DNA from: Nitrososphaera sp. UBA210
GTDB taxonomy: Archaea; Thermoproteota; Nitrososphaeria; Nitrososphaerales; Nitrososphaeraceae
Direction: 5' to 3'
DNA: 12,781 nucleotides
Assembly: GCA_002494895.1 (NCBI GenBank)
Contig: DADA01000050.1
Span: 1 to 12,781, forward strand
The notes under the pieces are model-generated. The model saw nothing but the letters and a program-made list of their open reading frames with translations, was not told the origin of the DNA and made no database searches. Of the stretch, positions 1 to 6,887 are shown piece by piece. The position numbers and the translations under genes are program-made. Each line of letters begins with the position of its first letter. Position 1 is the stretch's first letter.

Positions 1-233
1 CCTATGACACGAATATCGCCCATCTTTACTAGACCAAACACTCCCTCCTTTCCGGCGACGTGGGAACGGCTGAATTCTAGCAGCGTTCCTGTAGTAACTG
101 ATTTTTTCAGTTGTGTTCGCGAGAGGCATCTGGGACAGTTTGCGGACGGAGGCCACGCTATTGCACCACATGAGACGCATGTCGGAATCTTGAATTCACC
201 CTTTCTTAACGACGTGAAAAAATCCTGATTCAT
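1..233 (-). CDS. DUF35 zinc-ribbon/OB-fold protein, thiolase partner (partial, C-terminus off the left edge)
   Basis: I translated the minus strand from ATG at 233 and it stays open for 77 codons to the window edge. Residues 19-36 form a rubredoxin-like zinc ribbon, CVSC-x10-CPRC (C19, C22, C33, C36), followed by the start of a beta-rich domain (VTTGTLLEFSRS...GVFGLVKMGDIRV), as expected for the OB fold of DUF35 proteins. The family pairs with archaeal thiolases; in methanogens a DUF35 protein bridges acetoacetyl-CoA thiolase and HMG-CoA synthase and helps channel the intermediate. Its ATG overlaps the thiolase stop in an ATGA tetranucleotide, so translation is probably coupled. The 5' part is certain in frame; the C-terminal half is outside the window. 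The plus-strand ORF over this stretch is an antisense shadow. Confidence 0.85.
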   Translation of the reverse strand, partial: MNQDFFTSLRKGEFKIPTCVSCGAIAWPPSANCPRCLSRTQLKKSVTTGTLLEFSRSHVAGKEGVFGLVKMGDIRVI

Positions 234-1333
234 TCAGATCCCATGACAATAACTGTTGCAGATGAACCCGCAGCTGCCAGATTATGAACCAAGCCTCTTT
301 TGCAGCCCTTAACTTGCGCGTCGCCTGCTGAACCTGCAAGCTGATCGGCGATCTCTACAACCTGGGCCACACCGGTGGCCCCTACAGGATGGCCACGTCC
401 TATTATGCCTCCCCTCGTGTTTACCGCAACGTTGTCCTGTTCTACGAATTTGCCTCCCGCACCTTTCTTTGTAAACCCCAGATCCTCGTAGGCTAGTATT
501 TCTAGAATTGTAAACGCATCATGAACTTCTGCCACATCGATCTGGGAAGGCTCTGTCTTTGACATCTTGTATGCCGCCTGCGCAGCGGCTTTTGCCGCCT
601 CGATGCTGCAGAGATCGGCTGTAGCATTGGCAAAGCTCGCGGAACTCGTATACTGACCAATGCCCTGTATCCAGACGGGCTCGTCCGTCAGTTTCTTTGC
701 CTTTTCCTCCGAGGCAAGAAGTACGGCTGACGCCCCGTCACAGGCTGCAGAACAGTCAAGGAGCTTTAGAGGATCTGCTATCTTTCTTGACATCATTACT
801 TGCTCAAGTGTAACCGGATTTCTAAAGAGTGCATCTGGATTAGAGGATGCGTTTCCCCGATTCTTGACCGACACCATGGCCATCTCTTCTTCGGAAGTCC
901 CGTATTTTCTCATATGCGCCTTGGCAAAAAGAGCCGCCCAGTGAACTGGAAGCATGAATGATCCCCTTGTCATGTCCCACCCCAGCTTGTTGCCTTCGCT
1001 GCGTGCTTTCTCTGCCCCGACGACAAGCACAGTATCGCACAATCCCGAAGCGATCAGAGAATATCCAGAAACTATCGCGTTTGTCCCAGAGTTACAGAGA
1101 TTGTCTATTCTATGAGAAATCTGTGGCCTTATCCCAAGCAACTCTGACAATATCGTCGAGCTGTACTGCTCGGTAGTGCAACTCGAAAAAAGGACCGCAC
1201 CCAGATTGGTCTTGTCCAAGTTCTCGTTATTCAGTATCTTTGCACAGGGTCCGCATGCAAGGTCAAAGATGCTCTTGCCAGAGTCCTTTGAATACTTGGA
1301 CCCCGCCTGCGAGACGATAGCTACCCTATGCAC
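230..1333 (-). CDS. Thiolase family protein (archaeal acetyl-CoA acetyltransferase type)
   Basis: A 367-residue thiolase starting at GTG. The nucleophile is Cys80 in NLCNSGTNA, and catalytic histidines lie at H271 (EVHDAF) and H315 (GHPVGATG). The second cysteine of bacterial biosynthetic thiolases is absent; the C-terminus reads HNLAAAGSSATV, as in archaeal and SCP2-type thiolases. The reaction would be reversible Claisen condensation or thiolytic cleavage of an acyl-CoA, in the cytoplasm. The gene overlaps the upstream oxidoreductase by 8 bp and the downstream DUF35 gene by 4 bp, which fits a thiolase/DUF35 complex. Candidate roles are acetoacetyl-CoA formation for the mevalonate pathway, the last step of the 3-hydroxypropionate/4-hydroxybutyrate cycle, or a less usual ketoacyl-CoA. 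The substrate cannot be read from the sequence, and the odd operon partners argue for caution. Confidence 0.9.
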   Translation of the reverse strand: MHRVAIVSQAGSKYSKDSGKSIFDLACGPCAKILNNENLDKTNLGAVLFSSCTTEQYSSTILSELLGIRPQISHRIDNLCNSGTNAIVSGYSLIASGLCDTVLVVGAEKARSEGNKLGWDMTRGSFMLPVHWAALFAKAHMRKYGTSEEEMAMVSVKNRGNASSNPDALFRNPVTLEQVMMSRKIADPLKLLDCSAACDGASAVLLASEEKAKKLTDEPVWIQGIGQYTSSASFANATADLCSIEAAKAAAQAAYKMSKTEPSQIDVAEVHDAFTILEILAYEDLGFTKKGAGGKFVEQDNVAVNTRGGIIGRGHPVGATGVAQVVEIADQLAGSAGDAQVKGCKRGLVHNLAAAGSSATVIVMGSE

Positions 1334-2318
1334 TATTGAAGGTTGACAACAGTTCCCTAAATGAACTTTCTGCGTCCTCGACGGGATTCACCTGGATAAT
1401 GGGAAGTGTTATTCCTGCGGAGATGAATCTTGCAAGAGACTTCCTGCAGTCACTCTTGCTCCCGCATATGGCGAGAGCGTCTAGCATCTCTTCTGGAACC
1501 TGCTTGGCAGCTGCTTCTGCTCCACCGGTTTTGTATGCATCCGAAATCTGCGAGACTTCCCTTCCAAACCCATTTGTGGATAGAAACTTGCTGTAGTACT
1601 TGCCAACTGCCACGTAGAAGGCAAGAGTTTTGGCAGCGCGCTCGCGCGCTTTTTCGGGGTTCGCGTCAGACACGGCGCAGATGAATGAACAGGCGACCTC
1701 AAAATTCTTGCTTGTTGCGTCCCGAATTATGGCAGGCACAGTTGTCCTGAGCTCGTCTAATGGTCGCATGTAAAGCAAAATACCATCTGCGAGTTGACAT
1801 GCGAGCGAAACCATTCTTTTGTTGACCGCCGCCATAAAGATGGGGATTTGTTTCCTGGCCGGTTTGTGCAGCAGCCCAAAGTTTCGTATCTGAAAGAATT
1901 TGCCCTGATAGTTTACTTTGTCACCACTTGTCATCAGCTTGAGACATTCGACGAATTCCTTCATCCTATCGACGGGGCTGTCGAATCTTATTCCATGCCA
2001 GTTTTCAACGATGGCTTCAGTGCTTGAGCCAAGACCTATCATGGTTCTTGAATCAGAAAGCACGTCTAGCGTCGTGGCAGCCATAGCCACCGTGGCTGGA
2101 GTTCGCGAATAAATGCCAACAATTGAAGTCCCGAGTCTGACCTTCTTTGTCAATTGAGACATCGCGGCCAGAGTAGCAAACGATTCCCGGCCCCAGGATT
2201 CAGGCACCCACAGAGAATCAACATTCTTTGCAGTGTCAGCAATTCTGGCGCACGACAGGACATCGCTCATCGTGAGCAGAGGTCCAAGACTATATCCAAT
2301 TTTCTGGCGAACCGTCAT
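1326..2318 (-). CDS. LLM-class (luciferase-like, F420-dependent type) oxidoreductase
   Basis: A 330-residue TIM-barrel protein of the luciferase-like family that includes F420-dependent methylene-tetrahydromethanopterin reductases. Family hallmarks are the N-terminal strand IGYSLGP, SLWVPESWGRESF (about 36-48), RLGTSIVGIYSRTP (61-74), MIGLGSS near residue 93, the RMKEFVECLKLM helix and the IPIFMAAVNKRM strand. Most archaeal members use F420 and reduce or oxidise a C-N, C-C or C-O bond; the substrate here is unknown. The ATG start overlaps the nucleotidyltransferase stop (ATGA) and the 3' end overlaps the thiolase start, so it is the second gene of a coupled operon. It may be annotated as a Mer-like methylenetetrahydromethanopterin reductase, but I would not infer that reaction: this superfamily is broad and the neighbours are not C1 genes. 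Confidence 0.88.
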   Translation of the reverse strand: MTVRQKIGYSLGPLLTMSDVLSCARIADTAKNVDSLWVPESWGRESFATLAAMSQLTKKVRLGTSIVGIYSRTPATVAMAATTLDVLSDSRTMIGLGSSTEAIVENWHGIRFDSPVDRMKEFVECLKLMTSGDKVNYQGKFFQIRNFGLLHKPARKQIPIFMAAVNKRMVSLACQLADGILLYMRPLDELRTTVPAIIRDATSKNFEVACSFICAVSDANPEKARERAAKTLAFYVAVGKYYSKFLSTNGFGREVSQISDAYKTGGAEAAAKQVPEEMLDALAICGSKSDCRKSLARFISAGITLPIIQVNPVEDAESSFRELLSTFNSA

Positions 2319-3004
2319 GACAGGCCGGAGCCCTGCATTTCCTTCGCAGCTTCCTCAATATCCTTGTGCGAATCAATCGATCGCCAAAAGGTATCATCAT
2401 ATTTTGTTGCGGCCAGTTTGCCCTCTTTAGCAAGGGCAGGCAGAGCAGTAACTTCTATGTTGCCGTTTTCGGGCAGATACCCAAAGACATCGGGCGTGAA
2501 ATGGTAGACACCGGCGTTGATCCACTTGTCAGGGATTCTCGGTTTCTCTACGAATCCAAGGACTCGGGCATTCTTGTCAAGCTCAACCACCCCATATGGG
2601 CTTCGCAAGGGCACCAGTGCCAGCGACTGCAGCGAGCCGCCGTTATTCCGAAGTTTGTTTGGGTCAAGCTCTGTGAGAATGTCTCCGTTAATCATGAAGA
2701 ATGAATCCTGACCCGCAAGAAGGCTTTCGGCATTTTTTAGTGCGCCACCGGTTCCAAGCGGCTCTTCTTCCACGACATACCCGACCTTGACGCCTAGTCG
2801 GCTTCCGCTACCGATATGGTCAATTATTTGTTCTTTCATGTAACCGACGCAGGCGATAACTTCGCTTATGCCAAATTTCTTTAACCATTTTACTTGCCAC
2901 TCGATTATCGGAACATTGAGGACTTCTATCATCGGCTTTGGCTTCTGGTCAGTAAGTGGTCGCAACCTCTTGCCAAAACCGCCTGCAAGAATCACTGCTT
3001 TCAA
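2315..3004 (-). CDS. NDP-sugar pyrophosphorylase (sugar-1-phosphate nucleotidyltransferase)
   Basis: A 229-residue single-domain nucleotidyltransferase of the glucose-1-phosphate thymidylyl/uridylyl or mannose-1-phosphate guanylyltransferase superfamily. Residues 7-25 carry the nucleotide-binding signature GGxGxRLxPLTxxxPKPM, 81-89 are EPLGTGGAL, the metal-binding GD is at 107-108 (INGD), and VEKP (152-155) and NAGVY (163-167) line the sugar site. It has no C-terminal left-handed beta helix, so it makes only the activated sugar. The start is TTG, chosen because it directly precedes the conserved KAVILAGG strand and lies 31 bp downstream of a TATA box. It is the first gene of the minus-strand operon. 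The sugar and base specificity cannot be told from the sequence. Confidence 0.9.
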   Translation of the reverse strand: MKAVILAGGFGKRLRPLTDQKPKPMIEVLNVPIIEWQVKWLKKFGISEVIACVGYMKEQIIDHIGSGSRLGVKVGYVVEEEPLGTGGALKNAESLLAGQDSFFMINGDILTELDPNKLRNNGGSLQSLALVPLRSPYGVVELDKNARVLGFVEKPRIPDKWINAGVYHFTPDVFGYLPENGNIEVTALPALAKEGKLAATKYDDTFWRSIDSHKDIEEAAKEMQGSGLS

Positions 3005-3031
3005 GATACATCCCTTGAACTGTACCGTTTG

Positions 3032-3038
3032 TATAAAA
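3032..3038 (-). promoter_or_regulatory. TATA box of the nucleotidyltransferase-thiolase operon
   Basis: On the minus strand this reads TTTTATA, centred 31 bp upstream of the TTG at 3004, in the short gap after the small zinc protein gene. The spacing fits a leaderless or very short-leader archaeal transcript covering all four genes down to the left edge. Confidence 0.6.
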
Positions 3039-3063
3039 TGTTTCCCGAAAGAGCTGCATATTT

Positions 3064-3201
3064 TTAGCGGGATTCAGCTTGGTTGTTGAGCAGCCAGTGC
3101 ACTTTCTCGTAGCATTCTTTGCATAACTCCTGTTCAAAAGTATGCTCGCAGCTGTACGTTTTTTCAGATTCGATTCTGCACTTTGCGCAGACAATGCTCA
3201 A
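3064..3201 (-). CDS. Small zinc-binding protein (45 aa), unrecognised
   Basis: Read from TTG at 3201 this is a 45-residue protein with paired metal ligands: C5-x2-C8, C18-x-H20, C27-x2-C30 and H35, enough for one or two zinc ions and B-box or treble-clef-like in look. The TTG overlaps the stop of the membrane protein gene in a TTGA tetranucleotide, which suggests translational coupling and is why I prefer it. The longer reading from GTG at 3261 would overlap the membrane protein by 64 bp and adds residues without an obvious fold, although it includes two more cysteines. No function can be named; co-expression with the membrane protein suggests a shared task. It could be a chance ORF, but the ordered Cys/His pattern argues against this. 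Confidence 0.55.
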   Translation of the reverse strand: MSIVCAKCRIESEKTYSCEHTFEQELCKECYEKVHWLLNNQAESR

Positions 3202-3632
3202 TTCTGCGCAGGCTCTTGTCCTTTCGCAGCAATTCTCTTCTTGTCTCCGATCGCTTTCCACGCGCCCAGGCCGACGAGAATTGCGCCCATTCCAATGGTA
3301 GAACCAATAGTGCGCATCGCTCCAGAAGGATCTGCAGAGTTCAAGGCGCCTTGGCCTATCAGCCCCACCATACCGGCGATAATCAAGCCTCCATTGACAA
3401 ACAACAGCACACTAACAGCCGGAGCGTATTTCTTCCTTGCAATGACAAAGGCAATGATCGACATGATGACAGCACCGCCGCCAAAGGCCGCGCCTCTCAC
3501 CGATTCGTTGAACGGCAGAAAGCCTATTTTTTCGGCCGAGTCGCTCTGGGATGCAATCATTACATCAGCGCCATATATTATCAGGAGCGCCAGAGACGCA
3601 ACGAGCAGGGCAATTGCGATTTGCTTTGCCAT
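3198..3632 (-). CDS. Four-helix membrane protein, unknown function
   Basis: A 144-residue hydrophobic protein with four likely transmembrane helices at about 4-26, 46-65, 71-93 and 107-129, short polar loops, and a basic C-terminal tail (KAIGDKKRIAAKGQE) expected to face the cytoplasm. The glycine-rich helices (GAAFGGGAVIMS, GGLIIAGMVGLIGQG, GSTIGMGAILVGLG) suggest tight helix packing. No transporter or enzyme signature was recognised. The ATG lies 28 bp from the centre of a TATA-like element that is shared with the divergent gene at 3688. The small zinc-protein gene follows with overlapping stop and start. Confidence 0.8.
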   Translation of the reverse strand: MAKQIAIALLVASLALLIIYGADVMIASQSDSAEKIGFLPFNESVRGAAFGGGAVIMSIIAFVIARKKYAPAVSVLLFVNGGLIIAGMVGLIGQGALNSADPSGAMRTIGSTIGMGAILVGLGAWKAIGDKKRIAAKGQEPAQN

Positions 3633-3655
3633 TTAAGGTATGATTGCCAATCAGA

Positions 3656-3664
3656 TTTAATAAA
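3656..3664. promoter_or_regulatory. Symmetric TATA box shared by two divergent genes
   Basis: TTTAATAAA is near-palindromic and reads as a TATA box on either strand. Its centre (3660) is exactly 28 bp from the ATG at 3632 on the minus strand and 28 bp from the GTG at 3688 on the plus strand, the expected distance for leaderless transcription. The whole intergenic region is only 55 bp, so no second TATA box is evident for either gene. Confidence 0.65.
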
Positions 3665-3687
3665 CCTACTCAGCTTGAAACTATTGC

Positions 3688-4230
3688 GTGTCGTCTGACA
3701 TATCTGCAATCCTATACTCGGCCATAAACGAGATAGGCCGAGAAAAAATCAGGATGGATCTGGCCTCGAATATTGAGCTTGCCGCAAAGCATATTGAAGA
3801 TATCACGAAGCGATGCATCGAGGCGGCGAGCTTGGAGATGGACGAAGAGACTCTTGTTGCATTGTGCAAGAGCCTTTTGCATTTCATGCTGACGGCCTCG
3901 CTCCTTCCGTCAGAAAGAAGCGTGAGCTTTCAGGGCGCGGATTTGGACGTCGTCGTTCCATCTCTAAAGGTCCTTGCCAAGAATCCTGAAACCGCGATGA
4001 TTATTCAGCTGATAAGGAACGATGCCGAATCGGACAGAATCGCAAAGGCCGAATCCGTACAACCGCACGGTAAAAACGTCTGGATCGTATCTCCAAAAAG
4101 GATAGCAACGGATCATAGGAACTATCATCTGGGAAAAGGGGAAATACAATATTCTCGCATTATTCAGGATATCAGCGCATTTGTCAGCAGCAAAAAGATC
4201 GGAAGGCTAAAGTTAATGCCTGGCAAGTAA
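3688..4230 (+). CDS. Unrecognised 180-aa alpha/beta protein
   Basis: Starts at GTG, 28 bp after the centre of the shared TATA box, and ends 18 bp inside the convergent bioD gene. I do not recognise the family. The N-terminal half (about 1-75) looks helical (REKIRMDLASNIELAAKHIEDITKR, LVALCKSLLHFMLTASLL). The C-terminal half has alternating strands DLDVVVPSL, TAMIIQLIR and VWIVSP, then a charged tail. The DLDVVVP and following strands loosely recall the core of PD-(D/E)xK nucleases, but the expected E/D-x-K pair is not there (QLIR), so this is only a weak idea. Cytoplasmic, with no signal peptide. The base composition resembles that of its neighbours. Confidence 0.75.
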   Translation: MSSDISAILYSAINEIGREKIRMDLASNIELAAKHIEDITKRCIEAASLEMDEETLVALCKSLLHFMLTASLLPSERSVSFQGADLDVVVPSLKVLAKNPETAMIIQLIRNDAESDRIAKAESVQPHGKNVWIVSPKRIATDHRNYHLGKGEIQYSRIIQDISAFVSSKKIGRLKLMPGK

Positions 4231-4914
4231 CAAGTCGAGGTCGATAGATTTTTCAATCGCCTTTCCTGTCCTTGAATAATTCAGATTTCTCGAATACCCC
4301 ATGACTGCCAAGACGTTAACACCGGTGATTTCTTCAATCATCCGTGGAGTTTTCTCCTCGACGACACTGGGCTTGACGGGCATCTTGTTAACGATTATCC
4401 CCGCGATATCTAGCCCAAGGCTTTTGCACGCCATAACGGTGAGCAGGGTATGGTTTAGCGTCCCCAGAAGTGGCGAGGATACTATTATCACGGGCAGAGC
4501 AAGCATTTTTGCAAAGTCTCCGATGACACTCTTTTCCGCAATGGGAACCATGATACCGCCGATTCCTTCAACTATGACAAACTCGTGTCGTGAGGCGATC
4601 TTTCTAAACGCCACCAACGCTTCATCAAGACTGGGTGCCTTTGCTCCCATGATTTCCGAGGCCATCAGAGGCGAGGCTGCCTTTCGATAGAAAAAAGGGT
4701 TCAGGTCGCTGTCGGGCTCAGACGCTTGCGCGGCTTTTGCAAGAACAAAGGTATCGCGAGACTTGTATTTCTTTGAAAACACGCGGTTGGCAGTCGCGAA
4801 GGGTTTCATGACTCCTACGTCGATTTGCCTTTGTTTCAGCGCCCATGCAAGACCCGAGGCTATCATGGTTTTGCCAACGCCGGTATCGGTCCCCGTAATG
4901 AAGACGCCGCGCAT
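4213..4914 (-). CDS. bioD: Dethiobiotin synthetase
   Basis: A 233-residue P-loop ATPase of the BioD family. It carboxylates and closes 7,8-diaminopelargonate (DAPA) to dethiobiotin using CO2 and ATP, the third late step of biotin synthesis. The Walker A loop GTDTGVGKT is at residues 8-16, the conserved lysine of VMKP at 37 contacts substrate, and VIVEGIGGIMVPI matches the BioD signature with EGxGG. The length is normal for BioD. The ATG is clear and divergent from bioA across a short intergenic region. The 3' end overlaps the unrecognised 180-aa gene by 18 bp on the other strand. Unlike bioB, no BirA-type operator is visible upstream. Confidence 0.96.
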   Translation of the reverse strand: MRGVFITGTDTGVGKTMIASGLAWALKQRQIDVGVMKPFATANRVFSKKYKSRDTFVLAKAAQASEPDSDLNPFFYRKAASPLMASEIMGAKAPSLDEALVAFRKIASRHEFVIVEGIGGIMVPIAEKSVIGDFAKMLALPVIIVSSPLLGTLNHTLLTVMACKSLGLDIAGIIVNKMPVKPSVVEEKTPRMIEEITGVNVLAVMGYSRNLNYSRTGKAIEKSIDLDLLLARH

Positions 4915-4916
4915 GG

Positions 4917-4958
4917 AAATATTATTAGAGCTATGTGCCGGACTAGCATTTAACTGAA
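4917..4958. promoter_or_regulatory. Interlocked divergent promoters of bioD and bioA
   Basis: Two AT-rich elements lie in this short region: ATATTATTA centred at 4923, and CATTTAACT centred near 4951, which reads AGTTAAATG on the minus strand. Taking 28 bp from TATA centre to transcript start, the first would start bioA transcripts near 4951 and the second would start bioD transcripts near 4923, so each TATA box would sit on the other start site. Alternatively TTTAA at 4949-4953 serves a leaderless bioA starting at ATG 4974. No BirA half-site is seen. Confidence 0.4.
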
Positions 4959-6302
4959 TTGAGCCTGCGCGAGATGGACAAGAGCTATGTCTGGCACCCG
5001 TATACCCAGATGAGTGACTGGGTTCGCTGGGACAATCGGGTCATAATAAAGGGTCAGGGCTTTTACCTAGTCGACTCGTCAGGCAAAAAATACCTTGATG
5101 GTACGGCCAGCATGTGGTGCAACGTATGGGGCCACGGGAGGAACGAAGTTGTCGAAGCGATGAGAGAACAACTAAAGAGTCTTCAGCACTCGACGCTCTT
5201 TGGGCTTGCCAACGAGAGCTCCACGCGGCTTGCGGAAAAGATGGTGAAGATGGCAAGGGGCATGCAAAAGGTCTTTTACACAGACAACGGCTCGACTGCA
5301 GTCGAGGCTTCTATGAAGATGGCGCTTCAGTACTGGCTCAATAAAGGCAGACCCGAAAAAAAAGAGTTTCTCTCGTTAGACAACGGCTACCACGGCGACA
5401 CCGTAGGTGCAATGTCACTGGGTTATATCGAAAAATTCTTTGGCGCCTACAAGCCGCTGCTGGCCCCCAGAGTTCACAGGTTGCCGAGCCCAAAGCTCTA
5501 TGGCAGTGGTTTTGACAATCAAAGGGATCTAGTGGGACATTGCATCGAGCAGGCGGAAAATGTTCTGAAAAAAAATGCAAGCCGCTGTGCTGCGCTGGTA
5601 ATGGAAAGCGGCGCACAGATCGCCGGTGGTGCCATAATCTATCCACCCGGCTACCAGAGACAGTTGTCCGAACTGTGCAAAAAGTACGGCGTACTCTTGG
5701 TTCTGGACGAGATAGCCACGGGGTTCGGCCGTCTCGGCAACATGGTAGAATACGTTGCGCAGAATTCCAGTCCGGACATTGTATGCTTTGGCAAGGCACT
5801 GACCGGAGGCTACTTTCCACTGGCCGTGACTATGGCGACCAAGAGCGTGTTCGATGCATTCCTTGGGGACTACTCTCAGAATAAACAGCTGTACCATGGA
5901 CATACTTTTACCGGCCACCCTGTTGGTTGTGCTGCTGCTCTAGCCAACATTGAACTTTACAGAAAACGCGGGCTGGTCCGTCAGATAAGGGAGAGTGCCC
6001 AGTATATTGCGGCCAGATTGCGCGAATGCAGGGCCTTTGATGTCGTCGCGGACGTACGGCACAAGGGGGTGCTTGCAGGCATTGAACTGGCGTCGGGCGG
6101 CAGGCCCGTTCTGTCACTTCGTAATGGCGAAAGGATCGGTTATTTCGTGATGCAGGAATCTCTAAAGATGGGAGTTCACCTGAGGTCGCTCGGGAATATC
6201 ATGATGATCATTCCCCCTCTCGCAATAGACATGAAGAACTTGAGTAAGCTGGTGGACACCAATCTAGAGATCCTTGAAAAAGTAGAGAAATTGTCACCTT
6301 AG
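4959..6302 (+). CDS. bioA: Adenosylmethionine-8-amino-7-oxononanoate aminotransferase (DAPA synthase)
   Basis: A 447-residue class III PLP aminotransferase that converts KAPA to DAPA, the second late step of biotin synthesis. The BioA hallmarks are WHPYTQM near the N-terminus, DGTASMWCNVWGHG (48-60), LDEIATGFGR (249-258) with the PLP-nitrogen Asp250, FGKALTGGYFPLA with PLP lysine K279, and HGHTFTGHP near 315. The amino donor is usually S-adenosylmethionine in BioA, but lysine-using relatives exist and I cannot tell which applies. The start is either TTG 4959 or ATG 4974; the second gives MDKSYVWHPYTQM and is equally consistent with the family. The last 9 bp overlap the end of the recombinase gene on the opposite strand. 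Confidence 0.96.
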   Translation: MSLREMDKSYVWHPYTQMSDWVRWDNRVIIKGQGFYLVDSSGKKYLDGTASMWCNVWGHGRNEVVEAMREQLKSLQHSTLFGLANESSTRLAEKMVKMARGMQKVFYTDNGSTAVEASMKMALQYWLNKGRPEKKEFLSLDNGYHGDTVGAMSLGYIEKFFGAYKPLLAPRVHRLPSPKLYGSGFDNQRDLVGHCIEQAENVLKKNASRCAALVMESGAQIAGGAIIYPPGYQRQLSELCKKYGVLLVLDEIATGFGRLGNMVEYVAQNSSPDIVCFGKALTGGYFPLAVTMATKSVFDAFLGDYSQNKQLYHGHTFTGHPVGCAAALANIELYRKRGLVRQIRESAQYIAARLRECRAFDVVADVRHKGVLAGIELASGGRPVLSLRNGERIGYFVMQESLKMGVHLRSLGNIMMIIPPLAIDMKNLSKLVDTNLEILEKVEKLSP

Positions 6303-6887
6303 CGCTCTCAGCTCTTTGTAAAGGGTTGCCTTGGAAACGCCCAGGTTCTTTGCTATCTTGCTTTTTGAGTAGTTCCCGGCAAGCAGAGTGACAAGTTGGT
6401 TCTTGTTGATTATTTTCTGGGGCCTGCCGATGCCCCTTCCTGCTGCCCTTGCCCTCTCCATGCCGTCCTTTGTCCTCTGGACAAGCATCTCCCGCTCCCT
6501 CTCCGCGACCCATGTTAGGATTCCTATCATCAGCTTTCGTACGCTGGGCTCCGTCATCTGCAGAAACGATTCTCTTGGCGAGCAGGAGATAAGGGGAGAA
6601 TACTGTTCAATGGCCTTTACGGCGTCCAGCGTGTCCCAGAACGTCCTTCCAACGCGTGACAATTCGTATACCAAGACAGCGTCGAGCTGTGCAGTCTTTA
6701 CAAGCTCGAGCATTTCACGGAATCCATTCCTCTGGGTGGCGGGGACCCTGCCGCTGACGGCAGAATCTTCAAAGAAATCAAGGATCTGGTATCCTTGCTC
6801 CCTGGCCCATTTTTCAAGTGCAAGCCTTTGGTTCTGCACCGTCTGCTCTTCAGTGCTCACCCTTAGGTATGCGAACGCGTATTTCAT
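6294..6887 (-). CDS. Serine recombinase (resolvase/invertase family)
   Basis: Read from ATG 6887 this is a 197-residue small serine recombinase. The catalytic Ser11 lies in AYLRVST, with Arg9 beside it. The active-site arginines are in YELSRVGRT (R78, R81), the long dimer helix runs at about 115-150 (VRKLMIGILTWVAEREREMLVQRT), GRGIGRP leads to the DNA-binding part, and a Hin-like helix-turn-helix is at 165-195 (YSKSKIAKNLGVSKATLYKEL). The domain order is that of Tn3 resolvase and Hin invertase, not the IS607 order with HTH first. An in-frame extension to TTG 6956 exists but adds a low-complexity basic tail with no supporting promoter. It is convergent with bioA and ends inside that gene's last codons. 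No transposase or cargo is adjacent. All catalytic residues are present, so it is probably active. Confidence 0.92.
   Translation of the reverse strand: MKYAFAYLRVSTEEQTVQNQRLALEKWAREQGYQILDFFEDSAVSGRVPATQRNGFREMLELVKTAQLDAVLVYELSRVGRTFWDTLDAVKAIEQYSPLISCSPRESFLQMTEPSVRKLMIGILTWVAEREREMLVQRTKDGMERARAAGRGIGRPQKIINKNQLVTLLAGNYSKSKIAKNLGVSKATLYKELRALR

Noticed and set aside
417..516. BirA-like half-sites GTTTACC (419-425), TTTGTAAACC (468-477) and TTGTAAACG (508-516)
   Set aside because: They lie inside the thiolase coding sequence, have the wrong spacing for a BirA dimer and no promoter follows; probably chance.
1326..2318. Assignment of the luciferase-like protein as a true methylene-tetrahydromethanopterin reductase (mer)
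   Set aside because: The superfamily is large and functionally mixed; operon partners are not C1 metabolism genes and no Mer-specific residue could be verified by eye.
3142..3698. Long plus-strand ORFs opposite the membrane protein and small zinc protein
   Set aside because: Antisense shadows: proline/serine/alanine-rich translations, no promoter, while the minus strand gives clean membrane helices and a TATA box.
6294..6887. Recombinase as the TnpA of an IS607-type insertion sequence
   Set aside because: IS607 TnpA has its helix-turn-helix at the N-terminus and usually a tnpB partner; here the HTH is C-terminal and no tnpB is present.
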